This document shows, one piece after another, positions 1 to 13,089 of a DNA stretch of 64,000 bases. Both the position numbers and the translations under genes were made by a program. Numbering within the stretch: the first letter of the stretch is position 1; each line of letters begins with the position of its first letter. A model generated the notes under the pieces. That model ran no database searches. It saw nothing but the letters and a program-made list of their open reading frames with translations, and had not been told where the DNA came from. The stretch is from Acanthococcus lagerstroemiae (taxonomy: Eukaryota; Arthropoda; Insecta; Hemiptera; Eriococcidae), in the NCBI GenBank assembly GCA_031841125.1, contig CM063114.1, positions 45,219,574-45,283,573 on the forward strand, read 5' to 3'.

Positions 1-1980
1 TTCTTACGCATTGTCACAGGAAACAACGGATCGTACAGTTGAGATATCGCCAAGTTGGAACAGAATCATAAGAAGAATCCTAATTAGGCTTGTGAGTTTT
101 TGAAAAGCTATCAACATCAACCAGTCTCAAAGTTTTCGAGAATTCTAAATGTGTAATGAGAATCTTGACTGAGTATCCAGAAGTCTCAATCAGTCTTCAA
201 GAGCTTTAACAAATCTTACGAAGTCTGCGAGAATCCTTGAAAGACTTCATGAGGCATAACCGTCTGAAGGAGTGTCTTACAATTGTTTTACTGAGCCACA
301 ACAAGTTTCAGTCAGTTTCACTCTTCTGGTTGTGTATTCAGTTTTTTTCAAGCGTCTCGAGGGGGACGGATGGTGCTGCTATCTCCCCCTTAAATCTAAA
401 GCTGGATGTGCAGAATCAAGAGATTTCGGATTGAAAATCACCCCCTCCCTTTTCGTAACGGAGACGGAGGTAGCGGTGAAACCTATATATTATGCTGTCA
501 GTACAAGATGATTCCAAACAGTGTGCACCTCTTAATGTGCTTCATGTGGCAGTATATGTGCACATCTTTCCCAGTCACCTTGTATGTACACAGAGATTAA
601 GTAGCACAGATTTATGAGCTATTGGACCCTACAAGTCGCTTTAAAGGGAGCTAATACGAATTGTAGGCAATTTATTTCTTGATTTAAGATTCAACTCGAT
701 TTGTACTGTTTTCAAAGTCGCTAATAATCACCATGGCTTGTTATTTAACAAAAGATATGAAAAATTATGGCTACTAGTTCACAGAACAATTTTGACGACC
801 GAGAACCGAGACCTAGCACATCTCCGCGCGTGAAATTCTCCGCGTCGGTGCTCTACAGAATTACCGATGTTTTTCATCCCTATACTTAAAGACCGTTCTA
901 AAATACAACCATAAAATGCTTTATAGTCTTATACACTCGTAAATAATTCAATATAAAAGTAATTTGAAAACCTAAATTCAGTGTCCGAAATCATATAACT
1001 TTCATTAAAGTGGGCAATTCACATTTTGAAACCCCCATTTCGGCAGCTGTTGAGCTTGTGTCCACGTAAAGTTTTTTTTTTCGCTTTTTATTTTAAATGA
1101 TGAGTAGTACAATCTGCTGTTGAAGTTTTCTTAACGTTTCTCGAGGCACATAGTGCGTATATAAAAAAGTTTTTCTAGACGTAGTATTGCGATATAGAGA
1201 ACATATTTTTTTATCGTTATTGCAAGCTAAGAAATGACTTTTTCAAGACACCATACACAGGATTTTGTTGAAAGTACGTTTTGAGATCTGGAGTAGCAAG
1301 ATGGGTATATGGCAGAAAAACCTCGTTGGTCTGAATAATTTGAACCTGCTAATTACACTACACTGAAAATGGTCCAATTTTTGATCTGATTTCGTAGAGG
1401 TCGTATTTTTCTTCAGTCTGATTTCAAATCTAGCCTCGAATTTGATGCTATGTGATCAGACATTTAATAAATCGCCTTTCCAGTAACAAAAAATAATAAA
1501 TTATGTGTACAGATCCACTTTTAATCTACTCAATACAATTCAGGGTTACAGAACCCGAAACAAAACCCGAGGAAACGTAACAGAAAGAGGAGAAAATATT
1601 TACTTATTCATTTATTCATTCAGACTTTGTATCTTTGTGTAGATCATGCCCATTCTCCAACTTACACTAGACTCAGACTCTGCACATTTTAAACAAAATG
1701 TCTACAATAAGTGTTGTAAACACGTTTAAAACAAAAATTATTTAAAACATATTTCCTTTCTTATATACAACGCAATTTTCCGACTTCGGCTAGGACACGT
1801 CTGAATAATTTCGTGACTGTAATTATTTTCTAGAAGAGATTTAATAGACACATGTGTAATATCGAAAGTTGTCTTAATCGTTATCATTCATATAAAAACC
1901 AATGCCAAAAAAAAAAAAAAAAAAAAAGACAATAACTAAATTTGACCCAAACATGAAATATGGAACAATTTTTTTTTATA
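1..1980. other. AT-rich DNA, no gene seen
   Basis: Bases 60-250 hold a degenerate AAGTCT/GAGAATC repeat similar in style to 51.8-52.4 and 63.7-64.0 kb. An A-run lies at about 1907-1927. Otherwise no coding region, RNA gene or transposon terminus recognised. Confidence 0.5.
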
Positions 1981-3545
1981 GGTCGATCCAAATATTACGT
2001 CAACATTTTTTGGGTTCAAATCCGAAAACCTTCGTCCCCAGATCCAAAAATACAGATTTGAACTTAGACACGAACTCCGAATTCAAATACAAACTCAAAA
2101 CTCAAACCCAAATCCAAACCCGGCCCAAAACAAAACGCACACGTAAACACCAACTTAAATCTCGCCAAACTTGAATTCTGAACCAAAGCCAGAGCCCATA
2201 ATTGCAACCAAATTTCAAATTCACAGTCAAACCCAATCCTAAACCTGAACAAGTCTCTTAAGAAAATTTAACCCAACTGCAAATGCAACTCTAAATCCTA
2301 AATTCAAATTACAAAAAACGCAAAGTCAAAGATAAGCTCAAACTTAAATCTGAAATTTGAATTCCAAATTCACACTCAAATCCAGAATTCTAAACGCAAA
2401 CTGGAATTCCAAACTCAAAGCGAATTCTAACTTAAATCTAATACTAAGCCTGAACCAGAGCTCGAACATAATCATACTCAATATGTAAACCCAATCACAC
2501 CCTCAAACTTGAAACTCGAGCCAAATGCAAACCGAACGCCAAAACTAACTCAACCTCAGAACCTAAATTAGAATACAAAACCCAATCCCAAATCTCAAAC
2601 TTGAAGCCAAAACCAATTTGAATAAAAACTGCATCACTAGCACAAATTCAAATCTAGATGCAAACATAAATCCGAATCCCAAACTTGAATTCAATATCAA
2701 AATCAAATACAATAATTCTAAACTTGATTTTAAAATTTGATTCCTGAATCGAAAATTAGCTCAGAATTCTAAACACAACTTCAAAATGCATTCGAGAATT
2801 CCAAACTGAAGCCGATTCCCACTCAAACCCAGGATAAAGTGCACGTTCAAACTTAATTTCAATTATATCCTAAACCAAAAACTAATCACACCCCCGAACT
2901 TAAAATCCAAGCCCAAATGCAAACCAAAACCAAAAGCAAACTCAATATCCAAACCTAAATTCTAGTCACAAACCCAAAACCAAATCCGAATCTCAAACTT
3001 TAAAAAAAAAAAAAAACCAATAGTATAAATCCAAATCCAGACGCAACCACAATCTCGAATCCCAACCTTCAATTTCAAACTCAAAGTCAAAGCCAAAGAA
3101 AACTCAAACTTGATTTCAAAATTCAAATGTTGAACCAAAACCTAGCCCGGAATTCTAAGCTCAACTCTAAAATTCAAATCTGAGAATCCCAAACCCAGCT
3201 CTAACTCAAACCTAGAGCAAAGCACAAACCCAACTAATCATATCCCAAAATCTAAACTCAAGCTCAAGACAAACTTAAATTACAATATCAGCACAACCCT
3301 AAATCTCACACTTAAATTCCAAAGTCGAATTCGAATCCCGAACCCAATCCTAATTCCAAGACTATAGCCGATATTGTAACCCAACTCAAAACTAAAACCA
3401 TAACCCAAACCATGACTGGTGAATACTATTGGCTGTTTTCCAAAACCGAATTCCAATCCCGAACTCAACCGTTATCCCAAAACTATAACCAATATTTTAA
3501 CTCAACCCAAAACTAAAACCATAATCCAAACCCAAAACTAGTGAG
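1980..3545 (+). repeat. C/A-rich degenerate array (AAACCC/AAATCC words), ~1.5 kb
   Basis: The plus strand is almost free of G in long stretches, with recurring ACCCAAATCC, AACTCAAAC and AAACTTGAATTC words at 6 and 12 base spacing. The opposite strand would give an RNA rich in U and G. No ORF of interest. Confidence 0.8.
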
Positions 3546-6500
3546 GACTCTGCCTAATTTTCCACAGAAAAATCTAAAGGCTGATAATACACATTTTTAC
3601 ACGACTAAAATGATAGAGCTTGAGTTGCTCTGGCAGTCCTAAATTATGTCCACTGCTCGAGGGGGAGGGGAGAACTTTCAACTTCAAATTTTCGGTAGAT
3701 GAACAATAAAAATAGAGACCTGGGCGCAAGAAGTTGTTAACTATATTTTTCTGAAGCGACACACTATGCTGAGTTCATGTTGGATCTTGGTTAACACTGT
3801 TGGTCACTGCAAGAAAATCAACTTGACCATTTCTTCTACACTCAGCTCTCCAAATAAGCTTTCCACTTCGTTTTCTTTTCCGAGTTTTGAAAAGAAAATC
3901 TTTTGGTAGGACGAGGAAGGAAAACCGTCAGCTCAGTGGGCATTGTACTCTACATGTGCCCACTTCCACATCACTACGGACCTATGCACCAGTACTTTAT
4001 ATATATTTAGCGACCCTCGTAAACACCAGTGACATAGATCTCGATTTTGTAAGGCTTTTCTCGAGTTGGGATTCATCCAGACTTGTTCGAACTTCCTAGC
4101 CGGGCTTGCAGCGGTTTTATGCCGATGACGGCAGAGAACACACGCGAACTACCGCAACAAATGGCGGTCTACGCCATCAAGAAACACGAATACGTCGACC
4201 TTCTTGCTCAAATTACGATTCGCAAGTCGGCAATTATTTTTAAATTAGGTTTAAAATCTCGTTCGTGAGCTGCGCCGGCGAAAGAGATGAGAAGCTCAGC
4301 GTGGCTTACACGCATACTTTTATTCAAATTTTCGACCGTACAATCGAACCCTCTAATGTTCTTTTTTTATCGCTTTTTTTCCCGAATGCTCTTACCGAAG
4401 AGTTAATGCGTTTGATGTTTCCTTTTTCACCCAACCCCGTTATTTATACATCTATATCTATATACATTCACTTTTTTAGCCTTTTGCCTCAAAGCACTAT
4501 ATACCTCATCTCCTAACCGAGGCTGTTTCATCATCGGTATTAATGTCTCTGTCCTTTCAATTTCTCTCCTTTCGGTATTGGTGACACAACACAAACGGGA
4601 CGTGCGAGATGTTAGATTTTACCCCGAGTGTGCGAACTTGTTAAAATCACCGGCGAGTGTCAAACTGACTTTGCGAAGCGACAGACGAAAATACCGAACA
4701 TCTTCCTCTTCTTAATGGTGCTCTTTCTTTGCGATAAAATTCTTCGTAATTCACTTATAATACACGATCAGTATAAAATATCCGGTGAGCCGAATCGACC
4801 GATAATTTGGAATCGGGCATTGGTCGGGGACGTATCGAAGGGTGACGGAAGGGATGTTTTTTCTTAAGTTCCATCATCTAGAAAAGCTAAAGGAGCCCCT
4901 TCTTTTTTGTTCTTCAAGCCTGACAATGTCTGCTGCTGGAACTCTGTAAATGATATAATACCACCCCCTCCTCCACCACCAGTCATTACAAAACAACCCA
5001 CAGAAGAAAAAAAATGTATCGGCGCTGTATTTATAAACGAAAACAGAGAAAGCCTTTTTTAAATAGGAATTTCTTACACAACTTAAATGTAACACCCTAG
5101 TGTTCTTGGCTGCACTTGTACACAACTTATTCTACATGTTCAAGGCAGATAAGATTCCATATGTGTGGGAACTGGAATAGAGGGGGATTTGAATACAACA
5201 TTCTGGACTTTTTCCATTCTACAAATACATGTTTGCTCAAGTGTTCTTCAGAACTCGATCTCAGTTTACACAGATTCAGTGAAACATCAAAATTCATCAT
5301 CTTGCAACATATATGGATCTTTATACGTTCTAAATTCCATACACAATTTACTCATACTAAGCAACAAATTTTAATACTGAGCTCAATGTTATAGAAAGTA
5401 TTTTAACGCTAATGCCAAATTCCACTAAAAACATTTTGCCATGCTCTTAATTTAAACACAGTAACAACCTAACATTTCTTTAATATAACACCGCATTCAA
5501 CATGCTGCTGGTTAAATTAGTGTGAACGCAATTTAATTTTACTCAATGGTTGTGGCTGGTGACAGTCCTTCACTATCCAGAACTAAACGTCGTAGTAAAC
5601 AAAAGGTACGCTGAATGAAGAATCTGAAGCCAAGCTAGTCCGATGATGCGAAATTTGACTACAGCGGAACTCTACAAAGTCGAACTTTATTGGGACTTCA
5701 ACCTAAGTTACATGGGTTGGCAGCATTGTCAGTATGTTCATTGTATTTTGTTATTACTTTGGGGTGAATAGATCACACCAAACTGATAACAATAACCACA
5801 AAACGTTTGCTTATGGTAGAGCTACCTAGGTGAGGTTTTAACCCTAATATCACTGAACTATTTTGGATCCAAATTCTCAATCCAGCATGTTTTTAGTTTA
5901 CTATAGTGTTTGAGCCTCACCAGAAGTCCAGAACCATTGATAGCATTAGCTGTGTTCACACTCATCTGATGGGGAGAATATTGAACACAGTGTTCTCAGA
6001 AAACCATTTTCATACACTATGAAGGTTTTACTATCCTTTTTGATTCTCATTGGGACACTGATGAGTGATAAGGGCAGATGGAGGAAAAGGAAAAGAAATA
6101 AAAACAATCTGAAGAACATGAACAGGCCCTAATAAATTTTCAAAACATAGTAATTAACTTCTGTGCAAAATTTGGTAAAGAACATTGGTGGAACTGGACT
6201 GTGCATGGAAATTTCTATAAATTGGTAGTTTGACAAAATTGCAGAACTAAGTATGATGAAATAATTTTGTCGTGACAAAACAAAACCGTGAAAAATAAAA
6301 TCACAGAGCTCCGAACATAACAAAACTCATGACACAACAAAAGAATATAAATGAAATCATCTGACAAAACGGTAAAATAACAAAAACTTGTTTTGTCCAA
6401 CATTACTGATTAGATATGATCGTAGTTAAGTTATTTCTGGTCAGTAATTCTAACAATCAATCACCAGACCATAAACCTAGTCACATTTCTAGCCTGCTCA

Positions 6501-9500
6501 TTGGATACTAAACTGATACCTATTTGATATTTATGACATTATAATTACAATTTCCAACTTCGGTAAAATGAAGTTAAATTATCACGTACACCAAATTTAG
6601 AAACGCACAACGGCAAAAAGTTTGATAAGAACTGAGTAATTCTAAAACTTAAAAAAAAAAAACAGAAGGAAAGACCAATACTTTTATTGTTTTCCTGAAG
6701 ATCCCAAATCCCAAACCAAAACCCAAAGGAAGCAAACACCGATAGTTCACTGAATAGAACAACACAATCAACTGAATGGAACAGAACAATCACTTTCTGT
6801 TACAGTGTAACATGAAGGCGATGTAGAGGGCACGTACATTTAACAGCTTGTAAAACGCAGGCAAAGCAAGAAGGAAATAAGTAGTGATAATTTTCACCAG
6901 AATGAAAAGATATTTGTACGTAGGTATCAGAATTAGCCACAGTATTTAATTTTCAAACTGGAATCGTTTTAGTTTTACACAGCATTCTGCACAGTTCTCA
7001 CATTTATATGGGAATTGTGAATTACACGTATAATGTTACACCCAACAGAATAAATGTATAGAACTAACCTGTAATTGCTATCCGCTACAGACTACAGCAA
7101 AGGATCCAATTTCTGGGCAATCAACTCAGCAGTTACCAATCTTTTCAATCTTATCAACTGTTTATGTACACCTGAAACAAGATACCAAATTAAATAATAC
7201 TTACTCCATGCAGATGGTTATGAAAAATACTCAAAACTCTAAATACTATGACAGGTGATAACTAACTGGATTAGTAACTTGTAGAAAATAGATTAGCACA
7301 CTGTACTAGCAGATGGTATCTGCGTGAGTACACGCCCGGACACAGATTGAGTGAGTATATAAAAGGCTCTACGGATGCAGTGCATACATATTTTTTGATC
7401 AGAACCAGTGCATAAGAGGAGCACTACTACACTAAACAAAAGCGTGAATAAATATATGTATCCTACATATAAAATGTACCACAATATCTAGATACACGAT
7501 TAAATGACATGAAATTTGCAAAATTAGAAAACTAGATTGTTAAACACACGACCAAATTTCAACTCTTGCTGTCCACCTGCTAGCAAAACCCAGGAAGTTC
7601 CTCATACTTAAGATATATGTCCACTGAATAAATACTCAATACGAAAAGATATCTAACTGTTAACAATGTATGAGGGTATTGGGAAATTCTGAAACTTGAA
7701 TTACCTAAAACACGCTGAAACTGTCCATGCTTCGAGTATCATCTACTTGGTGAATAAACGATAATGAATTCAGCAAATAGCTATAAATATAATTAGCTAA
7801 TCCACATACAGATAGCAGAATAGAGGTAATTACTTGTTGAAACTTGATTTCCTCTAATAAAAGTAGAAGATGAAATAATGGTACACGCAGTTTCCGCATC
7901 AAACACATACACAACACACAACTTTTAAGCAAAGTTCCAGTTCCAAATTTTCAATGTAATACTACATTTGTGATTTCTAATCAGATCAACTGACAAAATT
8001 TTACTCATCAATCGTATTTTTCACCAGTGGATCAACTATCACGACTTATTCACATATTACTAGTTTCAGTTTCATAAATCACGAATACTGCAACACATAT
8101 TCCATTTACATATATTTTCAGTTTACTTTAACTAACAGTAATAAATTTGATAAATGATTTGCAAGCTACCTTCAGCAACGCAAATTAATAATTCCGAAAC
8201 AAAGCAAGACTCAAAACCGAGCAGGACGTCATTTTTAATTTTATGCTGAACTTACACTGAACAGCGTTGCCACATTTGGGTTTTGGGTTTTGATAGACAG
8301 AGTACTGTAAAAACGACACCAGAGTCGCTTTGATCGGCAATTGGCACTTCATTATCATTACTGAACATGAATGGCAGTATGGCAGGATTAACGGCCATTC
8401 TTTCTATTTTTCATGAAAATCTCTGAGTTTCTTTTCACATTTTTCCAATGACAATTCTAAATACTGCGTCCGAATGAAAAGGGGCTTTATTTCCCAGCCG
8501 GCTCCCAAACTTAAGATACCTTTTTACTGTCAATTTGGTTCATCTCATTCATAAAAGTAAGAAAATGCCATTGATTCTCATTTTGTATTCGAGGCGCTAA
8601 ATGGAAGAATGCATTCATTCCAGCAGAACTTTTTTGTGTCCCTGAATAAGTGATTCAAATTCAAAAATGGGCTGCCAATGCACTCAGTTTTTTAGTTTTT
8701 TTTAAACTGATTTTTATGGAATTTTTTAACATTTTGGTCACAGGTATAGCGTTGCCACGCTGGCTAAAAATAAAAAAGAGTACATTTAATTTCAGTGGCG
8801 TCGGAAAGTTTCTTTTGGGAGGGGAAGGGCGGCCGAAAAGCAAAAATGAAAGGAGTGAACAAACAAAAGATCTTGTACATCTTTTCTCTGAAATATCAAG
8901 ACGCGCTTTTTCATCAACCTTCCTGAATGGTTTTTGAATTATCTTGACTTTTCGGTGAAAGGAGAATAAATGATACTTGTTGCTGTTGTAATTTTCATTT
9001 GATCGGCTTCCAGAGATAAGGACTGAACATATGTATACTGCATTACCTTCTCCTTTTCTTTCTCTTTTATTTATTATTTTATTTTATTATTTATTTTCCA
9101 GTGGATATGTGTGACTGTTCCTGATAGAAGTTTGGAAATCGGAGGAGAAGGATCCTGAAATAATATTGAAATATTATGACTGAATGCTAGACCAATTCAA
9201 TTATTCTTCCTTCACACACTTTTTAGGGGGGGGGGGGGGCTGAAATTCTTGAATGATTGCTAAAGAGTATGGATTGAAGTTCAAAACGAAACTCAATGGA
9301 ATTATTTTCCATTACATATTCACTTTTCACTAGCAGGAAGAACTCGCTGCAACAAAACCTTTGTTTTGTTCTTAATAAGCGACAAAGTAAGAGAATAATT
9401 CCATTGTAAAGCCCTGCTATCAACCATGTAATTAAAAATAAGCTATTGGATAGGTAAACGTTTTTTGATTTGTTGATCATGTGATATCCCTGACCCAAAG

Positions 9501-9880
9501 ATCCTATACCTATACCTACATATCCACATATATTCAGATTTTTTAGATAGCATCAATATATTATAGACACCTATTTAACTTGGTTGTGTTCACTAACTAC
9601 TCGTATATCCAAGGTTCTTGTACAGTATCAATGCAGTCTAAATTTAATCAGGGTTGATTTGTCATTTTAAGATTTCTTAATGATAAATACAACGAGCACG
9701 CATCGATGAAAAAAACAAAGGAACGTATCAAATGAGAGATGGTACAGAACAGTACTAATGGTCGAGTTTTGAAGAACCAAAAGGAACCAATATCCGTTCT
9801 CTTCGCCTGGAAATTCAGAAGCTAGAGCATAGAAGATGCTAGCTCAAATGTAGCGCCTTGATTACGATTTAGGGTGGCTC
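3546..9880. other. AT-rich DNA, no gene seen
   Basis: Short ORFs here have no recognisable domains. AGCGTTGCCAC occurs twice, near 8264 and 8749, in the same orientation, and may mark an old insertion. A run of 12 G lies near 9227-9238. CpG-containing unique DNA occurs at 4.0-4.9 kb. Confidence 0.5.
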
Positions 9881-10160
9881 CTTTCAATTAGGAAACATAC
9901 AAGGATGCTTGACAAGTGCTACTGGGTCGACTGGAACAAATCAAGCATATTTTTGGCCACCATGCCGGAATCGGCGCTTGACGCATTTCTAGCACCTCAA
10001 TTTCCAGGCTAGTTGTTCTTTCAATCATTATAATATATTGCTGAGTCTGGTGCTGTAAAGTAAAATAGGGAAACAATAGGTAGGTATTAATGAGCGCTAC
10101 ACTGACCCTATAACTTATTGGGAAATTCTATGCACTTACATAGAATAATCAAAAAAACGG

Positions 10161-10747
10161 GGAACTTAGCGCCTGTTATGAAGAGAACGCAACCCATTAA
10201 ACAACCAACTGGTGGAGGTTGGAGAGCAACCAACACTGTATTACTATACCAAATTTCAAGCTTCTCTCGGAGTGCTTCTTTCAGTTTTGGAAACAACCAG
10301 AAATCACAAGATGCTTGTCAGAAGATTGTAAATTTCAGTAGCACTTTTCTCCAATCATAAGCAATTTAGAGAAGCACTTCGAGGGAAGCATTTTCGATCC
10401 GATTCCGCAGTTCTTCAAGCCATCGATGTTTTCTAAGCGAAAATACCAGAAAGTGAATTCCAAAAAACGTTCGGAAAATGACTGAATTTAGAATAAATGA
10501 TTAGCATTATAAGGTCGTTATCTTAAAGGAAAAAAATGAACATTACTGTACTGATTAAAGCCTAAAAATAATTAATTTGTATAATATTTCTATCCAACTG
10601 ACAGACTAAATTCATGTACTTTGCATCGAAAGATTAATGCTGGAGCCTTGAAATTTGGTATAGTAATACACTGTGTAAGTGGTTTTACAACGTCTACTAG
10701 TTGGTTATTTGATGAGTTGCGTTCTCTCCATAGCAGGCACTCAGTCC
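10161..10747. repeat. Inverted repeat with ~100 bp arms
   Basis: 10161-10260 and 10647-10747 are inverted copies sharing TTGAAATTTGGTATAGTAAT, the AGTTGGTT phrase and the GTTGCGTTCTC phrase. The arms are clearly diverged. The 385-base spacer shows no ORF. Confidence 0.7.
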
Positions 10748-10789
10748 TTTCTTAGAGTATCCTACGGAATTGTCATCAATCCTGCTACC

Positions 10790-10930
10790 TTTCCCCTTAA
10801 TTATCAGCAAATCTGTAAGCTACTAACTTTTCTTGGCGATGAAATTGAAAACCACAGATGAATCTGTTTCCTATTTCATTACCAGAGAAAGCTAAAACGT
10901 TACAGATTTGCTGATAATGGAGGGGAAAAG
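10790..10930. repeat. Imperfect palindrome with ~60 bp arms
   Basis: ATTATCAGCAAATCTGTAA at 10799 pairs with TTACAGATTTGCTGATAAT at 10901, and inner ATGAAAT/ATTTCAT blocks pair across a short loop. Adjacent to the inverted repeat at 10161-10747. Confidence 0.75.
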
Positions 10931-11284
10931 TGGAACGTAAAATTTGGACATCATTACCCTATTACTCAGGGCAGATAGGTAGATTCAAAGACTGGGTGGA
11001 AACTTATTCTTCTGGTAGTCTCATATTTATCCGTTTTTTTCTGCAAGCATCAAGGATACTCGCATTCTTGGAAGCCTTTTTTGTGTCAAGTGTTGGAACC
11101 GATCAGCCCTTTATTATGCCAGTCTACGTGACTTTGTCTGGTACGGCATACGCAGAAAAAAGAAAAACATTAAATGCAATACAAAATACCACGATGGTCC
11201 ATCTTGCCGTAACAAATTTAAATAACGTTGTAAGCATATTCAAGAGCACAAGGAAAAAAATCAAAATAATTCCGGCGTTTTTCT

Positions 11285-11740
11285 TTTAGTTTCCTCTATC
11301 CTAGTTTTCCCTAGTTACAACTAGTTCCAGCTAAAATTCCAAATCGCTTTTTACAACCACTTTTCACTAAATTATTTTAGTTTTCACTAGTACATGTAAC
11401 CCAAAACTAGTGTCCATTTCTGAGTGTGAGTGAACTTGGTAATATTCCGTGTGTAGGGTTTGCCAATTCACTTTTTCTTCTTCTGTATTCCAGAGCGCAT
11501 TCGGCTGTTATGCCATCGTCAGTGGAGTACCCTCTCCACTGATGATGGCATAACAGCCGAAAGCGCTCGGGAATACAGAAGAAGAAAAAGTGAATTGGCA
11601 CACCCTACACACGGAACTCAAAACTAGTTTCAACACAATTACAACTAGTTCCCAGGCTGAGGATCCTAGTGGATTCTGGTTTTCTCCAGTCAAAACTAAC
11701 TTTGACGAAATGAGGTTGTGAAAACTAGTTTCGACGGATT
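11285..11740. repeat. ACTAGT-rich degenerate repeat around the hairpin
   Basis: The phrases AACTAGTT, TTTTCACTAGT and CAAAACTAGT recur at least nine times on both sides of the 11445-11616 hairpin. Related TTCTCAACTAGT phrases continue at lower density to 13.4 kb. Confidence 0.6.
11445..11616. repeat. 172 bp near-perfect hairpin
   Basis: Arms 11445-11527 and 11534-11616 pair almost completely, from TTCCGTGTGTAGGG at the outside to CAGTGGAG at the loop, with a 6-base loop TACCCT. Only a few mismatches or small bulges were seen. No coding. Could be a MITE reduced to its TIRs, or a source of long hairpin RNA. Confidence 0.9.
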
Positions 11741-12252
11741 TCATGTAAAATAATAATATGTACATTAGAGATGCGGCATAAATTAGTATAAAATGTTAAG
11801 AGGAAAGTTGATTTGCTGATATTCACTCCATTTACACAGAACAGTAACACAATCTCAAACTGATACGCTGACATACGTAGAATACGATTTGGGATTCTGG
11901 TTTTCTGGTTCGTAATTAGTAAGTTGACTTGAACTCTGCTTGCAAATTACAGTACTTTGATCCTTATCTTGTACGCCAACTGAAACTTACTTGCAGATCA
12001 CGAAAGCATTTTCATTCCTGGCTGGAGTTCTGGCATTAGTGTCGCAACTTGATTTGAAATTCTTCGACTACGGTCATGAAATTCGCTTAGAAATCCCAAT
12101 TTTCCTGTCCACAAATGGTTTCTGAACAAAATCATGTGAACAGCTATAATTTGATTCACGATAATTGTATGGGCCTGAGGTCCGTTTAAGGATCACAATT
12201 TTGGGTTTTCTTACATGAAACCAGTTCATGGAACAAGTTTTCTGACATAGAA

Positions 12253-13084
12253 CCTACTCGTGCTAGAGTGCGGCATAATATGAAGAAAAAAAAACAACCG
12301 AATATGCATAAAATATGCGACTTTTTAGACCCCAAATATAGCCAAAATATGCGTTTTTCTTAGAGACGTACCGATAGAATAAGGGGGCAACTTACCCCCA
12401 CCACGTACGTATTTTTCATTCAGCAGTTGGGAAAATTTACCATTTCAGTCAGGCGGGGTTAGAAAAATCCAACAAGTCAAAAGTTTTTTGTTTTTTTTTT
12501 TGCTTTGATACTTGGGAATTTTGAGTCGACTCAGTTGGTGGGACTTTCACCCTCCCCCCCTCCTCTGAGGAAAAACTCTTTGGTACGGGCCTGGCTTTTC
12601 CTACAGATATGTAAAAATATATAAAATCAATATGGGCATCGTTTTACAGCTTTTTGAGAGCCCCATTCATAATGGTTGTTCAAATTTTATTCTAAACTGA
12701 AACGCCTGAGAAAACTGCAAAAAACCGAAATATTAAGAACGAGACAATCATCTAGAAAACCCTTCAATTTAGTAAAGAAACTGAATTTTAAAACAAAAAA
12801 CATTGCTACTCAAACCGCCATAAAAATCTGAACATTTTTTTCAACTTTTTTCCCCCTAACATGAGTCAATTTTTTTTTTTTAACAAGGAGGAAACACAAA
12901 ATAATAGCCGTATTTTGGACAATTTTTGTGAATAAAATGCATTTTTACACCAAACATGTAAAATATGCAAAATTAAATGAGGCTCAAAAAATGCAGAAAT
13001 GTTTCTGAAACGTAAGCATTTTTCATCACTTTTGGGATCAGAGATGACCTAAGAAAATATGTATTTGCATATTCGGCCGCACTC
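12253..13084. mobile_element. TIR element with GAGTGCGGC ends, interrupted by a MITE
   Basis: AGAGTGCGGCATAATATG at the left and the inverted GCATATTCGGCCGCACTCC at the right form the termini. The interior is AT-rich with repeated AAAATATGC motifs and no ORF. Removing the MITE leaves about 600 bp. Confidence 0.6.
12361..12593. mobile_element. hAT-type MITE nested in another TIR element
   Basis: Third copy of the family at 18.3 and 23.5 kb, with the same interior order (G-run, CATTCAGCAGTTGGGAAAAT, TTTGCTTTGATACTTGGGAA, C-run). Ends are TAGAGACGTACC and TGGTACGGGCCTG. The flanking octamers GTTTTTCT and GCTTTTCC match at 6 of 8 positions. It sits inside the element at 12253-13084. Confidence 0.75.
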
Positions 13085-13089
13085 CAAAC

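Noticed and set aside
5116..5394. 92-codon ORF
   Set aside because: No motif, no splice or start context, and several overlapping frames of equal length in AT-rich DNA.
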